Below, piece by piece: positions 36,656 through 49,059 of a stretch of 64,000 nt of DNA. This stretch comes from Mycobacterium sp. 1245111.1 (GTDB lineage Bacteria; Actinomycetota; Actinomycetes; Mycobacteriales; Mycobacteriaceae). The stretch spans positions 45,847 to 109,846 of the forward strand of contig NZ_LZLV01000001.1 of the NCBI RefSeq assembly GCF_001673405.1, read 5' to 3'. Below the pieces are notes generated by a model, which saw only the letters and a list, made by a program, of their open reading frames with translations, made no database searches and had not been told where the DNA came from. Each line of letters opens with the position of its first letter. Within the stretch, counting starts at the first letter, position 1. A program made the translations under genes and the position numbers.

Positions 36656-37548
36656 AGGTTGCTAGCGCCGGCTCCGTACGGTTGGGTCTCGGATCCGGCT
36701 AACGCAACGAAATTGGTAATCGGGCCAATGTCGTACGTGTAGTGGGGCGCGCCAGGTCCGGCCTGCAGGAACAAGCCGCCGTTGATAATGGCCTCGATGA
36801 TCGGGATGAGTTCAAGCCCCAACGTGGCGATGACGCCAACGACCTCGAGAATGATCTGGAAAATGTCGGCCGGGGTGACGTTCTGGACGATGTTGTAGAT
36901 GTTTGTCTCGACCACCCCGGTCGGGGCTTCGCCCGTCCACGGATTGCTTCCGACCGGACAGTCGGCGTACAGGTCATTTCCGTTGCCGATCGTGTTGACG
37001 AATTCTCCCCAGTAGTGGTTGACCGTTTTGCTGACTGGTGCATAGACCGCAGGCATGAGGTCGTCAGGGCCGGCGATGCCACCGGTGATCACGCCGTCCA
37101 CCGGGGCTGGATCCGGCCAGCCCGCGAAATCGTTGCCCGACGCGAATCCTGGTCCTCTGCAAGGGTTTCCCCACGTGGCCACCGCGACGATGTCTGGCCA
37201 GCGGTTATGGCATTGCCCGAGCGGGTTGACCACGTGATCTCTCATGAAGTGCGAGACGACGATCGCGCCCTGGCTGTAGCCCAACAGGATGATGCCCTGG
37301 CCCACGGGATTTCCCGGCGGATACACGTCGTTGACGAGTCGGATGAGTTCCTGGACGCCGTCCTCGACCGACGGACCCATCGGAAAGTAGGCGGCGGGGT
37401 AGTTTCCCACGGGCTGCCAAAAGAACGGCCCGCTGTTTCCGGTGGCCACACCTGGCAGACCGTTCGCGACGGCGGCCGGCTGCGGCGGGGTCTGGTCCCA
37501 CATATTGGTGCCGGTTCCGCTGACGGTCATCACCACGTGCTGAGCCAT
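36652..37548 (-). CDS. Lysin B-like mycolyl-arabinogalactan esterase (phage-type)
   Basis: A 298-residue alpha/beta hydrolase resembling mycobacteriophage lysin B, which cuts the ester between mycolic acids and arabinogalactan. As in phage D29 LysB it has FFWQPVGNYPAAYFPMGPSV, ILLGYSQGAIVVSHFM (nucleophile S92), TWGNPCRGPGFA, NGNDLYAD (D192) and a late APHY (H269), giving a full Ser-Asp-His triad. There is no signal peptide, unlike secreted cutinases. The ATG at 37546-37548 has a strong AAGGAGG site 4 bases upstream. No other phage genes adjoin it, but a tRNA-end duplicate lies just beyond its start. PE-PPE-domain or cutinase-type hydrolases are alternatives. Confidence 0.72.
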   Translation of the reverse strand: MAQHVVMTVSGTGTNMWDQTPPQPAAVANGLPGVATGNSGPFFWQPVGNYPAAYFPMGPSVEDGVQELIRLVNDVYPPGNPVGQGIILLGYSQGAIVVSHFMRDHVVNPLGQCHNRWPDIVAVATWGNPCRGPGFASGNDFAGWPDPAPVDGVITGGIAGPDDLMPAVYAPVSKTVNHYWGEFVNTIGNGNDLYADCPVGSNPWTGEAPTGVVETNIYNIVQNVTPADIFQIILEVVGVIATLGLELIPIIEAIINGGLFLQAGPGAPHYTYDIGPITNFVALAGSETQPYGAGASNL

Positions 37549-37651
37549 TTGTCCTCCTTGACGGTCGAATGCGCTCGAACCGCTAGGACGCGGCAGGGAC
37601 GCGTACCCTTCCAACTGTGCCAGAAATACGTTCCAGAATGCGAGAACCTAA

Positions 37652-37678
37652 GTGCCCAGGCAGGATTCGAACGTGCAG
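37652..37678 (-). repeat. Partial copy of tRNA-Arg 3' end (att-like)
   Basis: This stretch repeats the last part of the tRNA-Arg gene at 38661-38688 in the same orientation. Fourteen bases match exactly (GGCAGGATTCGAAC, 37659-37672 and 38669-38682), covering the T-arm, with further matches on both sides (GTGCCC, TGC). Such a copy of a tRNA 3' end is the mark of site-specific integration. The rest of the tRNA is missing, so it cannot be a functional gene. Confidence 0.6.
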
Positions 37679-37933
37679 ATGAATGCCGCCGTGTCCGACG
37701 TGACGACCTCGATCGCGGCTGGCGTCGCATTCGTGGCCGTCGTCGCGCTTTTCGTGCTGTTCTCATATTGGGTTTTCCGACAAATGCGGAACGGCCGCAT
37801 CGACCCGCGCATGGACCCCCAATGGAGTCCCTACAGCTCGCCGGCGTCGCCGCATTCTCTGATCGATCCCAGCACGAACTTCGGCCCACGGCCGGACTAC
37901 GATGACGACCACGTCCGTTACCTCGACGAGTGA
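37679..37933 (+). CDS. Small single-pass membrane protein, unknown
   Basis: About 84 residues with one membrane helix (VAFVAVVALFVLFSYWVF, roughly 14-31), then a basic stretch and a Pro/Asp-rich acidic tail ending DDDHVRYLDE. No family recognised. The start is uncertain: ATG 37679 is used, but in-frame GTG codons at 37673 and 37652 lie inside the tRNA-derived repeat. Its first codons thus abut or overlap the presumed attachment site, as happens when an element's gene gains a new 5' end on integration. Confidence 0.55.
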   Translation: MNAAVSDVTTSIAAGVAFVAVVALFVLFSYWVFRQMRNGRIDPRMDPQWSPYSSPASPHSLIDPSTNFGPRPDYDDDHVRYLDE

Positions 37934-38144
37934 ACGCGGGCTAAGCCGGCAGTCGGAAAGCTCGCGCAAGCGTCGTCGAAGGATCGACGTCCTGCGGCGA
38001 AGTGCTGCGGGACAAGCGTTCTGAGCCGCTGCCCGACGGCCCGTTGCCCCAAAATGGAGCTGCCCGAGAAGATATTTTCTGAACTGCCAATGGTGTTGGG
38101 TCAATCCTGCGGCCACCGGTTTTGTGTTCCCCTACCGTGTGGCC

Positions 38145-38603
38145 ATGACAACTAGCGAGACGGTTCAACCCGCATCAATGCCCCTCGCCCGCAAAGTGTT
38201 GTGCGGCGTGTACACGCTGATCGCGCTTCTGGCGCTAGTCGCGACATGGAGCCAGACCGTCGCATACACACACAGCGGCGCCGCCTTCTTCGGCACCTTC
38301 TGGCAGGACACCAGAGTCAATGCTGCCTCGCGCAACATCACCGCCGACGCGCTGATGCTGAGCATGTCCGTCGTCATCCTCATGGTGTTCGAAGCCAGGA
38401 AGCACGGAGTGCGATTCGTCTGGCTCTACATCATCGGCGGGGTCTTCATCGCCATAAGCGTGACGGTTCCGCTGTTCCTTATCGCTCGCGAGATTCGGAT
38501 CGGCGCCGCGGAACCTCCGCGCCTTCGCCCACTCGATGTGATGCTCTTGATCGTGTCCAGCGTTGGGGCTCTAGCTCTCACGACCTGGGTTGATATGGGT
38601 TGA
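38145..38603 (+). CDS. DUF2834-like membrane protein
   Basis: A 152-residue protein with four predicted membrane helices (about 20-38, 63-85, 93-113, 128-146). The central RNITADALMLSMSVVILMVFEARKHG followed by FVWLYIIGGVFIAIS has the pattern of DUF2834. Function unknown. The ATG follows TACCGT (38133-38138) by 6 bases, consistent with a leaderless mRNA. It lies inside the roughly 1-kb segment bounded by the tRNA-derived repeat and the intact tRNA-Arg. Confidence 0.68.
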   Translation: MTTSETVQPASMPLARKVLCGVYTLIALLALVATWSQTVAYTHSGAAFFGTFWQDTRVNAASRNITADALMLSMSVVILMVFEARKHGVRFVWLYIIGGVFIAISVTVPLFLIAREIRIGAAEPPRLRPLDVMLLIVSSVGALALTTWVDMG

Positions 38604-38661
38604 CATCGGGGCACTAATCGCACGTGGCTTGCACGGGTTCGGGAAATGCCTGGTGAGAGCG

Positions 38662-38734
38662 TGCCCCCGGCAGGATTCGAACCTGCGGCCTTCTGCTCCG
38701 GAGGCAGACGCTCTATCCCCTGAGCTACGGGGGC
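38662..38734 (-). tRNA. tRNA-Arg (anticodon CCG)
   Basis: A full 73-base cloverleaf on the minus strand: acceptor GCCCCCG pairs with CGGGGGC, D-stem GCUC/GAGC, anticodon stem UCUGC/GCAGA around the loop CUCCGGA (anticodon CCG, reading CGG codons), T-stem GCAGG/CCUGC around UUCGAAU, discriminator A. CCA is not encoded. It sits 113 bases before argS on the opposite strand; its 3' end is the side facing the accessory region. Confidence 0.95.
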
Positions 38735-38847
38735 GCACGCGAGAAATGCTGCGCCAAAGGGCCACGACAGACTAACGCATCACAGCGGCCGACCGAGCAT
38801 CGGAATGGATTCGAAGGCTGAGGACCTCAGCCCATAGGATGGCCTGC

Positions 38848-40500
38848 GTGAATCCCGCCGATCTTGCCGAGCTGCTGAAGGCCACCGCGACCGCGGTGTT
38901 GACCCAGCATGGGCTCGACACCGCCGCGCTGCCGCCGGCGGTCACCGTCGAGCGGCCACGCAACCCCGAGCACGGCGATTACGCCAGCAACCTGGCTCTG
39001 CAGGTCGCCAAAAAGGTCGGCGCCAACCCCCGCGAGCTGGCCGGATGGCTGGCCGAGGCACTGACCCAGGCCGACGGCATCGCCTCGGCGGAGATCGCCG
39101 GGCCCGGCTTCATCAACCTGCGGCTGGACGCCTCGGCGCAGGGCCTGATCGTCAACAACGTCATCGACGCCGGCCAGAGTTACGGCAACTCCGACGCCGA
39201 AGCCGCCCACAAGATCAACCTCGAGTTCGTCTCCGCCAACCCCACCGGCCCGATCCACATCGGGGGCACCCGCTGGGCGGCGGTCGGCGACGCGTTAGGC
39301 CGCCTGCTCACCACGCAGGGCGCCGACGTGGTCCGCGAGTACTACTTCAACGACCACGGCGCGCAGATCGACCGATTCGCCAACTCGCTGATCGCCTCGG
39401 CCAAGGGTGAGCCCGCACCGGAAGACGGCTACGCCGGCAACTACATCGCCGACATCGCCGCGCAGATCCTGGAGCAGGTGCCGGACGCGCTGAGCCAACC
39501 CGACGCCGAGCAGCACGAGACGTTCCGGCGCATCGGCGTCGACCTGATGTTCAACCACATCAAGAAATCGCTGCACGAATTCGGCACCGACTTCGACGTT
39601 TTCACCCACGAAGAGTCGATGCACACCAGCGGCCGCGTCGAGCAGGCCATCGCGCGGCTGCGTGAGAACGGCAACATCTACGAAAAGGACGGCGCAACCT
39701 GGTTGCGCACCAGCGCTTTTGGCGACGACAAAGATCGCGTCGTGATTAAGAGCGACGGCAAGCACGCCTACATCGCCGGCGATCTCGCGTACTACCTCGA
39801 CAAGCGCAGCCGCGGATTCGACCTGTGCATCTACATGCTCGGCGCCGACCACCACGGCTACATCCAGCGCTTGAAGGCCGCCGCGTTGGCGTTCGGTGAC
39901 CAACCGGGCACCGTCGAGGTGCTCATCGGCCAGATGGTCAACCTGGTTCGCGACGGGCAACCGGTGAAGATGAGCAAGCGGGCCGGCACCGTGATCACGC
40001 TCGACGACCTGGTCGAGGCGATCGGCGTCGACGCCGCGCGCTACAGCCTGATCCGCTCGTCGGTCGATACCCCGATCGACATCGACCTCGCGCTGTGGTC
40101 GTCGGCATCCAACGAAAACCCGGTCTACTACGTGCAATACGCGCACGCGCGGCTTTCTGCGCTGGCCCGTAATGCCGCGGAGCTCGGGCTGATCGCCGAC
40201 ACCAGCCACCTCGAGTTGCTCACCCACGAGAAAGAGGGCGCGCTGATTCGCAACCTCGGCGAGTTCCCGAGGGTGCTGAAAACCGCTGCTTCGCTGAGGG
40301 AACCGCACCGGGTCTGCCGCTACCTCGAGGACCTCGCCGGCGATTACCACCGGTTCTACGACGCCTGCCGCGTGTTGCCGCAGGGCGACGAGGAACCCAA
40401 CGAACTGCACACCGCGCGCCTGGCGCTTTGCCAGGCGACTCGCCAAGTGATCGCCAACGGGTTGGCCATCCTCGGCGTCAGCGCTCCGGAGCGAATGTGA
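38848..40500 (+). CDS. argS: Arginyl-tRNA synthetase
   Basis: Charges tRNA-Arg. The 550-residue class I enzyme has the HIGH-type motif [13 protein letters not shown], the KMSKS-type motif [10 protein letters not shown] and the C-terminal anticodon-binding helices ([14 protein letters not shown]). The GTG at 38848 gives the same length as Rv1292, and TAGGAT (38835-38840) lies 7 bases before it, so the mRNA is probably leaderless; the ATG at 38839 overlaps this -10 element and is unlikely. First gene of argS-lysA-thrA-thrC-thrB; its stop overlaps the lysA GTG by 4 bases. Confidence 0.95.
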   Translation: MNPADLAELLKATATAVLTQHGLDTAALPPAVTVERPRNPEHGDYASNLALQVAKKVGANPRELAGWLAEALTQADGIASAEIAGPGFINLRLDASAQGLIVNNVIDAGQSYGNSDAEAAHKINLEFVSANPTGPIHIGGTRWAAVGDALGRLLTTQGADVVREYYFNDHGAQIDRFANSLIASAKGEPAPEDGYAGNYIADIAAQILEQVPDALSQPDAEQHETFRRIGVDLMFNHIKKSLHEFGTDFDVFTHEESMHTSGRVEQAIARLRENGNIYEKDGATWLRTSAFGDDKDRVVIKSDGKHAYIAGDLAYYLDKRSRGFDLCIYMLGADHHGYIQRLKAAALAFGDQPGTVEVLIGQMVNLVRDGQPVKMSKRAGTVITLDDLVEAIGVDAARYSLIRSSVDTPIDIDLALWSSASNENPVYYVQYAHARLSALARNAAELGLIADTSHLELLTHEKEGALIRNLGEFPRVLKTAASLREPHRVCRYLEDLAGDYHRFYDACRVLPQGDEEPNELHTARLALCQATRQVIANGLAILGVSAPERM

Positions 40501-41915
40501 GCGCGCACCCGGCCGGCCCCCGGCACGCCGAGGAGTTCCACCACGGCGGCGTCCCGCCGTGCCCGCGTGCGGGACAGGAGCTGCTGGAGCTGGCGCCGAA
40601 TGTGTGGCCGCGCAACGCCGTACGTGGCGCCGACGGTGCTGTCAGCATCGCTGGGGTTTCGCTGCAGTCGCTGGCGCAGGAGTACGGCACGCCGCTGTTC
40701 GTCGTCGACGAGGACGACTTCCGGTCCCGCTGCCGCGAAATCGCGACGGCCTTCGGTGGTGGCTCCAACGTGCACTACGCCGCGAAGGCCTTCCTGTCCA
40801 GCGAGATCGCCCGCTGGATCGACGAGGAAGGCCTGTCGCTGGATGCCGCCTCAGGAGGCGAGTTGGCGGTCGCGTTGCACGCGGATTTTCCCCCTGAGCG
40901 AATCACGCTGCACGGCAACAACAAATCGACAGCCGAGCTCACCGCAGCAGTCAAGGCCGGTGTCGGTCTTGTCGTGCTGGACTCGATGATCGAGATCGAG
41001 CGACTCGATGCCATCGCGGGGGAGGCCGGCGTGGTCCAGGACGTCCTGGTTCGCGTCACCGTCGGTGTCGAGGCGCATACCCACGAGTTCATCTCCACCG
41101 CACACGAAGACCAGAAGTTCGGCCTGTCACTGGCCAACGGTGCCGCGATGGCCGCGATCCGGCGGGTGTTCGCCACCGACAACCTGCGATTGGTCGGCCT
41201 GCACAGCCACATCGGGTCGCAGATCTTCGACGTCGGCGGCTTCGAAATCGCCGCACACCGGGTGATCGGTTTGCTGCGCGACGTGGTCGCCGAGTTCGGC
41301 GTCGACAAGACCGCGCAGATCGCCACCGTGGACCTCGGTGGCGGCCTTGGCATTTCATACCTGCCGAACGACGACCCGCCACCGGTGGGCGAACTCGCCG
41401 ACAAGCTCAGCGACATCGTGCGCAACGAGTCCGCGGCCGTCGGCCTTCCGGTTCCGCGTCTGGTCGTCGAGCCCGGGCGCGCAATCGCGGGTCCGGGGAC
41501 GGTCACGCTGTACGAGGTCGGCACCGTCAAAGACGTGGGCGTCAGCGCGACGGCGCACCGCCGCTACGTCAGCGTCGACGGCGGCATGAGCGACAACATC
41601 CGCACCTCGCTCTACGGCGCGGACTACGACATCCGACTGGTATCGCGCGCCACCGACGCCGAGCCAACCCTGGCGCGTGTCGTCGGAAAGCATTGCGAGA
41701 GCGGCGATATCGTCGTCCGCGACACCTGGGTGCCAGACGACATTGCGCCCGGTGACCTGGTCGCGGTCGCGGCGACCGGCGCCTACTGCTATTCGCTGTC
41801 GAGTCGGTACAACTTGATCGGCCGCCCCGCGGTGGTGGCCGTACGCGACGGAGGGTCCCGTCTGATCCTGCGCAGGGAGACGGTCGACGATCTGCTGAGT
41901 CTGGAAGTGAGGTGA
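40497..41915 (+). CDS. lysA: Diaminopimelate decarboxylase
   Basis: Last enzyme of lysine synthesis: converts meso-diaminopimelate to L-lysine with PLP. The 472-residue protein has the Schiff-base lysine K97 in [22 protein letters not shown], the phosphate-binding [21 protein letters not shown] and the catalytic KHCESGDIV cysteine. The GTG at 40497 overlaps the argS stop (GTGA); the product is about 25 residues longer at the N terminus than Rv1293, and an internal start before the [13 protein letters not shown] segment cannot be excluded. Confidence 0.93.
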   Translation: MSAHPAGPRHAEEFHHGGVPPCPRAGQELLELAPNVWPRNAVRGADGAVSIAGVSLQSLAQEYGTPLFVVDEDDFRSRCREIATAFGGGSNVHYAAKAFLSSEIARWIDEEGLSLDAASGGELAVALHADFPPERITLHGNNKSTAELTAAVKAGVGLVVLDSMIEIERLDAIAGEAGVVQDVLVRVTVGVEAHTHEFISTAHEDQKFGLSLANGAAMAAIRRVFATDNLRLVGLHSHIGSQIFDVGGFEIAAHRVIGLLRDVVAEFGVDKTAQIATVDLGGGLGISYLPNDDPPPVGELADKLSDIVRNESAAVGLPVPRLVVEPGRAIAGPGTVTLYEVGTVKDVGVSATAHRRYVSVDGGMSDNIRTSLYGADYDIRLVSRATDAEPTLARVVGKHCESGDIVVRDTWVPDDIAPGDLVAVAATGAYCYSLSSRYNLIGRPAVVAVRDGGSRLILRRETVDDLLSLEVR

Positions 41916-41918
41916 GTC

Positions 41919-43240
41919 GTGAGTAGCGATGAAAAGCCGGTCGGTGTAGCGGTATTGGGACTGGGCAATGTGGGCAGTGAGGTGGTCCGCATTATCGAGG
42001 AGAGCGCCGACGACCTCGCCGCCCGCGTCGGTGCGCCGCTGATCCTGCGTGGCATCGGTGTCCGTCGCGTGGCCGACGACCGCGGTGTGCCCGTCGACCT
42101 GCTCACCGAGGACATCGAGGCACTGGTCACCCGCGCCGACGTCGACATCGTCGTCGAGGTGATGGGACCGGTCGAACCGTCGCGCAAGGCGATCCTGTCC
42201 GCGCTCGAGCACGGCAAGTCCGTCGTGACGGCCAACAAGGCGCTGCTCTCGGTCTCCACCGGCGAACTGGCGCAGGCCGCCGAAAGCGCCCGGGTCGACC
42301 TGTATTTCGAAGCCGCCGTGGCCGGCGCGATTCCGGTGATCCGCCCGCTGACCCAGTCGCTGGCCGGCGACACCGTGCAGCGGGTGGCCGGCATCGTCAA
42401 CGGCACCACCAACTACATCCTGTCCGAAATGGACAGCACCGGCGCCGACTACGAAAAGGCGCTGGCCGACGCCAGCGCGCTCGGCTACGCCGAAGCCGAC
42501 CCGACCGCCGACGTGGAAGGCTTCGACGCCGCTGCGAAGGCCGCCATCCTGGCGTCCATTGCATTCCACACCCGGGTAACCGCCGACGACGTCTACCGCG
42601 AAGGCATCACCAAGATCAGCCCGGACGACTTCGCGTCCGCGCGAGCCCTGGGTTGCACGATCAAGCTCCTGTCGATCTGCGAGCGGATCGCCGGGGACGA
42701 TGGGCTGCAACGGGTTTCGGCCCGCGTATACCCGGCGCTGGTGCCGTTGGAGCACCCACTGGCCACCGTCAACGGCGCCTTCAACGCCGTCGTGGTCGAA
42801 GCCGAGGCCGCCGGGCGGCTGATGTTTTATGGCCAGGGCGCCGGCGGCGCGCCGACCGCGTCGGCCGTGACCGGTGACCTGGTGATGGCCGCGCGCAACC
42901 GGGTTCTGGGCAGCCGGGCGCCGAAGGAGTCGAAGTACGCGCAGTTGGCGATCGCCCCGATGGGCGTGATCCCCACCCGCTACTACGTCAGCATGGACGT
43001 CGCCGACAAGCCCGGTGTATTGGCCACCGTCGCAGCCGAATTCGCCAAGCGCGAAGTCAGCATCGCCGAAGTACGCCAGGAAGGTGTGGTCGGCGAGGGC
43101 GGACGCCGCGTCGGGGCACGTGTCGTCGTGGTCACCCACACCGCGACCGACGCTGCGCTGTCCGAAACCGTCGACGCGCTGGCCGAATTGGATGTGGTGC
43201 AGGGTGTGGCCAGCGTCCTGCGGCTGGAAGGAACCAACGC

Positions 43241-43244
<4 letters not shown>
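41919..43244 (+). CDS. thrA: Homoserine dehydrogenase
   Basis: Reduces aspartate semialdehyde to homoserine, the branch point to threonine and methionine. The 441-residue protein has an NAD(P) motif GLGNVGS (14-20), the catalytic TANKALLS and [15 protein letters not shown] segments, [12 protein letters not shown], and a C-terminal ACT domain (about 360-435, [18 protein letters not shown]) for threonine feedback inhibition. Starts 3 bases after lysA; overlaps thrC by 4 bases. Same length as Rv1294. Confidence 0.95.
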
Positions 43245-45258
<2,014 letters not shown>

Positions 45259-45285
45259 TGTCCACAGACACGGCGAGGGGGCTTC

Positions 45286-45314
45286 TTGCTTCCGGCATCG
45301 AAGAAGGTTATCCT
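45286..45314 (+). promoter_or_regulatory. Candidate rho promoter
   Basis: TTGCTT (45286-45291), 17-base spacer, TATCCT (45309-45314). The transcript would start near 45321 and have a leader of about 210 bases before the rho GTG. A long leader is common in rho genes, where Rho ends its own mRNA early. The rest of the 275-base gap shows no other feature. Confidence 0.5.
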
Positions 45315-45533
45315 CGGAGCCGTCCAGCAATCGCAGTCATCTGCCTCATGCGCAGACATTGCGCGACCACTAGGACGAATACCAAATTCTTCTCGTTGAC
45401 GATGGTTCGCCATTTGCATCGCCAATCTTGGCAATCACCGTTACAGAGTCGGTCTTTGGCAGCACTCGGCGAATTGGCTAAGTGCAACGAACCCCTGGCT
45501 TGACTAGATCAGCGAGGGAGAGAAAGGAAATCC

Positions 45534-47372
45534 GTGACCGATACGGACCTCGTTACGGCTGGCGACAGCACCGGAAATGACGACCTGTCGAACCCCGTGA
45601 CCCCCGATACTTCCAGCGCGAACGACGCCCAATCAGGCGCGTCGGATGGCTCGCTGGCCACCATGGTGCTCCCCGAACTGCGCGCGCTGGCCAACCGGTC
45701 CGGCGTCAAGGGCACCTCGGGAATGCGCAAAAGTGAACTGATCGCCGCGATCCGGGAAAGCCGCCAAGGCGGCCACTCCAACGGCGCGCCAACGAAGAGC
45801 GGCGCGGGCGAGTCAGAAAATCACGCCGCCGAGGCCGCCGCCAACAATCACACCGAAGCGGCCGACAACATCCAGACGGCCCGCACCGACGCCGGCGACA
45901 AGCCTTCTTCCGACGACAGCAACGCGGGGGAGAAGAGCGACCAGACGGAGAAGAAGCAGCACAACGGCAACGACAAGCCCGCCCGCGATCGGCAGGACAA
46001 CAAATCCGAAGGTCGCGACTCCGACAAGGATTCGGACAAGGGCGGCGAGCAAGGCTCCGGCGGTCAACCGAACCGCGGTGGCCAGAACAACCAGAACAAC
46101 CAGAACCAGAACGACGACGACGGTGAGGGACGCGGCGGTCGTCGCGGTCGCCGGTTCCGCGAACGTCGGCGCCGCGGTGACGGGCCCCGCGACAGCGGCG
46201 GTGGTGACACTGAACTGCGTGAGGACGACGTGGTCCAGCCGGTCGCCGGCATCCTCGACGTGCTCGACAACTACGCGTTCGTCCGCACCTCCGGCTACCT
46301 GGCCGGCCCGCACGACGTCTACGTCTCGATGAACATGGTGCGCAAGAACGGTTTACGCCGCGGCGACGCGGTGACCGGCGCGGTGCGGGTGCCCAAGGAC
46401 GGCGAACAGCCCAATCAGCGGCAGAAGTTCAACCCGCTGGTGCGCCTGGACACCGTCAACGGTGGCCCGGTCGAAAATGCCAAGAACCGTCCCGATTTCA
46501 CCAAGCTGACGCCGTTGTACCCCAACCAGCGCCTGCGCCTGGAGACCACGGGTGATCGGCTGACCACCCGCGTGATCGACCTGATCATGCCGATCGGTAA
46601 GGGACAGCGCGCGCTGATCGTGTCACCGCCCAAGGCAGGTAAGACGACTATCCTGCAGGACATCGCCAACGCGATCACCAAGAACAACCCCGAATGCCAC
46701 CTCATGGTCGTGCTCGTCGACGAGCGCCCTGAGGAGGTCACCGACATGACGCGGTCGGTCAAGGGTGAGGTCATCGCCTCGACGTTCGACCGGCCTCCGA
46801 CCGACCACACCGCGGTAGCCGAGCTGGCCATCGAGCGTGCCAAGCGACTCGTGGAACAGGGCAAAGACGTTGTCGTGCTGCTGGACTCGATCACCCGACT
46901 GGGCCGCGCATACAACAACGCCTCCCCGGCGTCGGGCCGCATCCTGTCCGGTGGTGTCGACTCGACGGCGCTCTACCCGCCGAAGCGATTCCTCGGCGCG
47001 GCCCGCAACATCGAGGAGGGCGGATCGCTGACGATCATCGCCACCGCGATGGTCGAGACCGGATCCACCGGTGACACAGTCATTTTCGAGGAGTTCAAGG
47101 GTACGGGTAACGCGGAGCTCAAGCTCGACCGCAAGATCTCCGAGCGTCGGGTGTTCCCGGCCGTCGACGTGAATCCCTCCGGTACGCGTAAGGACGAATT
47201 GCTGCTCTCGCCCGACGAGTTCTCGGTCGTGCACAAGCTACGCCGCGTGCTGTCGGGCCTGGACTCGCACCAGGCCATCGACCTGCTGATGTCGCAGCTG
47301 CGAAAGACCAAGAACAACTACGAGTTCCTGGTCCAGGTGTCCAAGACGACACCGGGCATGGACAACGACTAG
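45534..47372 (+). CDS. rho: Transcription termination factor Rho
   Basis: Hexameric RNA helicase that ends transcription. The 612-residue protein begins with a helical Rho_N domain ([30 protein letters not shown]), then a polar, disordered insert (about 85-230: Asn/Asp/Lys-rich, then RGG-type arginine repeats) typical of actinobacterial Rho, then the RNA-binding cold-shock fold ([19 protein letters not shown]) and the ATPase with Walker A PPKAGKTT (K370), [10 protein letters not shown] and Q/R-loops (RSVKGEV, SRPAASG-type [13 protein letters not shown]). AAAGGA precedes the GTG start. Confidence 0.95.
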   Translation: MTDTDLVTAGDSTGNDDLSNPVTPDTSSANDAQSGASDGSLATMVLPELRALANRSGVKGTSGMRKSELIAAIRESRQGGHSNGAPTKSGAGESENHAAEAAANNHTEAADNIQTARTDAGDKPSSDDSNAGEKSDQTEKKQHNGNDKPARDRQDNKSEGRDSDKDSDKGGEQGSGGQPNRGGQNNQNNQNQNDDDGEGRGGRRGRRFRERRRRGDGPRDSGGGDTELREDDVVQPVAGILDVLDNYAFVRTSGYLAGPHDVYVSMNMVRKNGLRRGDAVTGAVRVPKDGEQPNQRQKFNPLVRLDTVNGGPVENAKNRPDFTKLTPLYPNQRLRLETTGDRLTTRVIDLIMPIGKGQRALIVSPPKAGKTTILQDIANAITKNNPECHLMVVLVDERPEEVTDMTRSVKGEVIASTFDRPPTDHTAVAELAIERAKRLVEQGKDVVVLLDSITRLGRAYNNASPASGRILSGGVDSTALYPPKRFLGAARNIEEGGSLTIIATAMVETGSTGDTVIFEEFKGTGNAELKLDRKISERRVFPAVDVNPSGTRKDELLLSPDEFSVVHKLRRVLSGLDSHQAIDLLMSQLRKTKNNYEFLVQVSKTTPGMDND

Positions 47373-47451
47373 CGATTAGCACACCGACTCCGTCGGACAA
47401 CATCGCCAGTCCCGCTTTGCGACCCCCGCTGCGGCGGTAACGTGCCAGCCT

Positions 47452-49059
47452 GTGGCGGACACTATTCAGCAGCTGCTTCGCGAGCGCAGCGGCGACTCCA
47501 CGCCTGCGGTCAAATACGAAGACCGGGTGTGGACCTGGCGTGAACATCTCGCCGACGCCTCGGCAACCGCCTCCGCACTGATCGGCATCGCCGACGCCGA
47601 GCGGCCCTTGCACGTCGGCGCGCTGCTGGGCAACACCCCCGAGATGCTCACCGCGATGGCCGCGGCCGCGCTCGGCGGCTTCGTGCTCTGCGGCATCAAC
47701 GACACCCGTCGCGGCGCCGCACTGGCCAACGACATCGCGCGCGCCGACTGCCAGATCCTGCTCACAGACCCCGCCCATCGCGGATTGCTCGACGGTCTGG
47801 ATCTGCCCGGGGTCCGCGTCATCGATGTCAGCGGCGACGAGTGGTCGGGTCTGCTCGCCTCGGCCGGCCCACTGGTACCTCACAAAGAGGTGGAACCCAC
47901 CGACACGTTGATGATGATCTTCACCTCGGGCACCAGCGGCGAGCCGAAGGCCGTCCAGATCACCCACCTGACCGTTATATTCGCCGGCGCCAACCTGATT
48001 GGCCGTTTCGAGGTCGACTCCTCGGGCACCTGCTACCTGTCGATGCCGCTGTTTCACTCCAACGCGCTGCTGGCCGGCTGGAGCGTGGCCGTCGGCTCCG
48101 GTTCAGCGATGGTGCCGGCCACCTTCTCGGCCTCGCGGCTGCTGTCCGACCTACGCCGCTACGGCGCCACCTACATGAACTACGTCGGCAAGCCGCTGGC
48201 CTACGTGCTGGCCACCCCCGAGCAACCCGACGACGCCGACAACCCGTTGCGGGTTGCCTTCGGCAACGAGGCAAGCGACCGCGACATCGCCGAATTCAGT
48301 CGGCGGTTCGACTGCACGGTCTGGGACGGCTTCGGCTCCAGCGAAGGCGCCATCATCATCACCCGCGAAGACGGCTGCCCACCGGGCTCACTGGGACAAG
48401 GCTTTCCGGGTGTCAGCATCTACAACCCCGACACCCTCACCGAATGCGCGGTAGCTCAATTCGACGACGATGGGGCGCTGCTCAACCCTGACGACGCGAT
48501 CGGCGAACTCGTCAACACCACCGGCGCCGGCCTGTTCGCCGGCTACTACAACGACAAGGACGCCACCGACGCGCGGCTGCGCAACGGCATGTTCTGGTCC
48601 GGGGACCTGGCGTACCGCGACGCCGACGGCTGGATCTACTTCGCCGGGCGCAGCGGCGACTGGCTGCGCGTCGACGGCGAGAACATGACCACCGCGCCGA
48701 TCGAGCGCATCCTGCAGCGTCTGCCCGCGGTCAGCCAGGTCGCGGTCTACGCGGTGCCCGACGAGCAGGTGGGCGACCAGGTGATGGCCGCGCTGGTGCT
48801 CGTCGACGGCGCCACGTTGCAGCCGGGGGAGTTCAGCGACTTCTTGGCCGCCCAGCCGGACCTGTCGCCCAAAGCGTGGCCGCGACACGTCTGGATCACC
48901 GACAAGCTGCCGACCACCGCCACCAACAAGGTGCTCAAACGGCAGCTCACCGCCCAGGGCAGCACCCCCGACGGCGGCCTGCTGTGGACTCGGCACGGCC
49001 GCGACACCAGCTATACGACCGTGGACTCCTCGGCAAAAGCCCAGGTCAGCGCGCGCTAG
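47452..49059 (+). CDS. Fatty acyl-CoA synthetase, FadD1/FadD17-like
   Basis: A 535-residue ANL-superfamily enzyme that activates a fatty acid with ATP and CoA. It has the P-loop MIFTSGTSGEPKAVQ (near 161-175), DGFGSSEGAIII, FWSGDLAYRDADGW, the hinge DWLRVDGENM and the C-terminal catalytic lysine in TTATNKVLKRQL. The overall sequence recalls M. tuberculosis FadD1 (Rv1750c). It lies between rho and rpmE, which are neighbours in M. tuberculosis, so it is an insertion into core gene order. GTG start at 47452, with TAACGT (47438-47443) 8 bases upstream. Confidence 0.88.
   Translation: MADTIQQLLRERSGDSTPAVKYEDRVWTWREHLADASATASALIGIADAERPLHVGALLGNTPEMLTAMAAAALGGFVLCGINDTRRGAALANDIARADCQILLTDPAHRGLLDGLDLPGVRVIDVSGDEWSGLLASAGPLVPHKEVEPTDTLMMIFTSGTSGEPKAVQITHLTVIFAGANLIGRFEVDSSGTCYLSMPLFHSNALLAGWSVAVGSGSAMVPATFSASRLLSDLRRYGATYMNYVGKPLAYVLATPEQPDDADNPLRVAFGNEASDRDIAEFSRRFDCTVWDGFGSSEGAIIITREDGCPPGSLGQGFPGVSIYNPDTLTECAVAQFDDDGALLNPDDAIGELVNTTGAGLFAGYYNDKDATDARLRNGMFWSGDLAYRDADGWIYFAGRSGDWLRVDGENMTTAPIERILQRLPAVSQVAVYAVPDEQVGDQVMAALVLVDGATLQPGEFSDFLAAQPDLSPKAWPRHVWITDKLPTTATNKVLKRQLTAQGSTPDGGLLWTRHGRDTSYTTVDSSAKAQVSAR

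Noticed and set aside
37652..37678. Second tRNA gene
   Set aside because: Only the T-arm and part of the acceptor stem are present and the acceptor has lost bases; it cannot fold as a tRNA.
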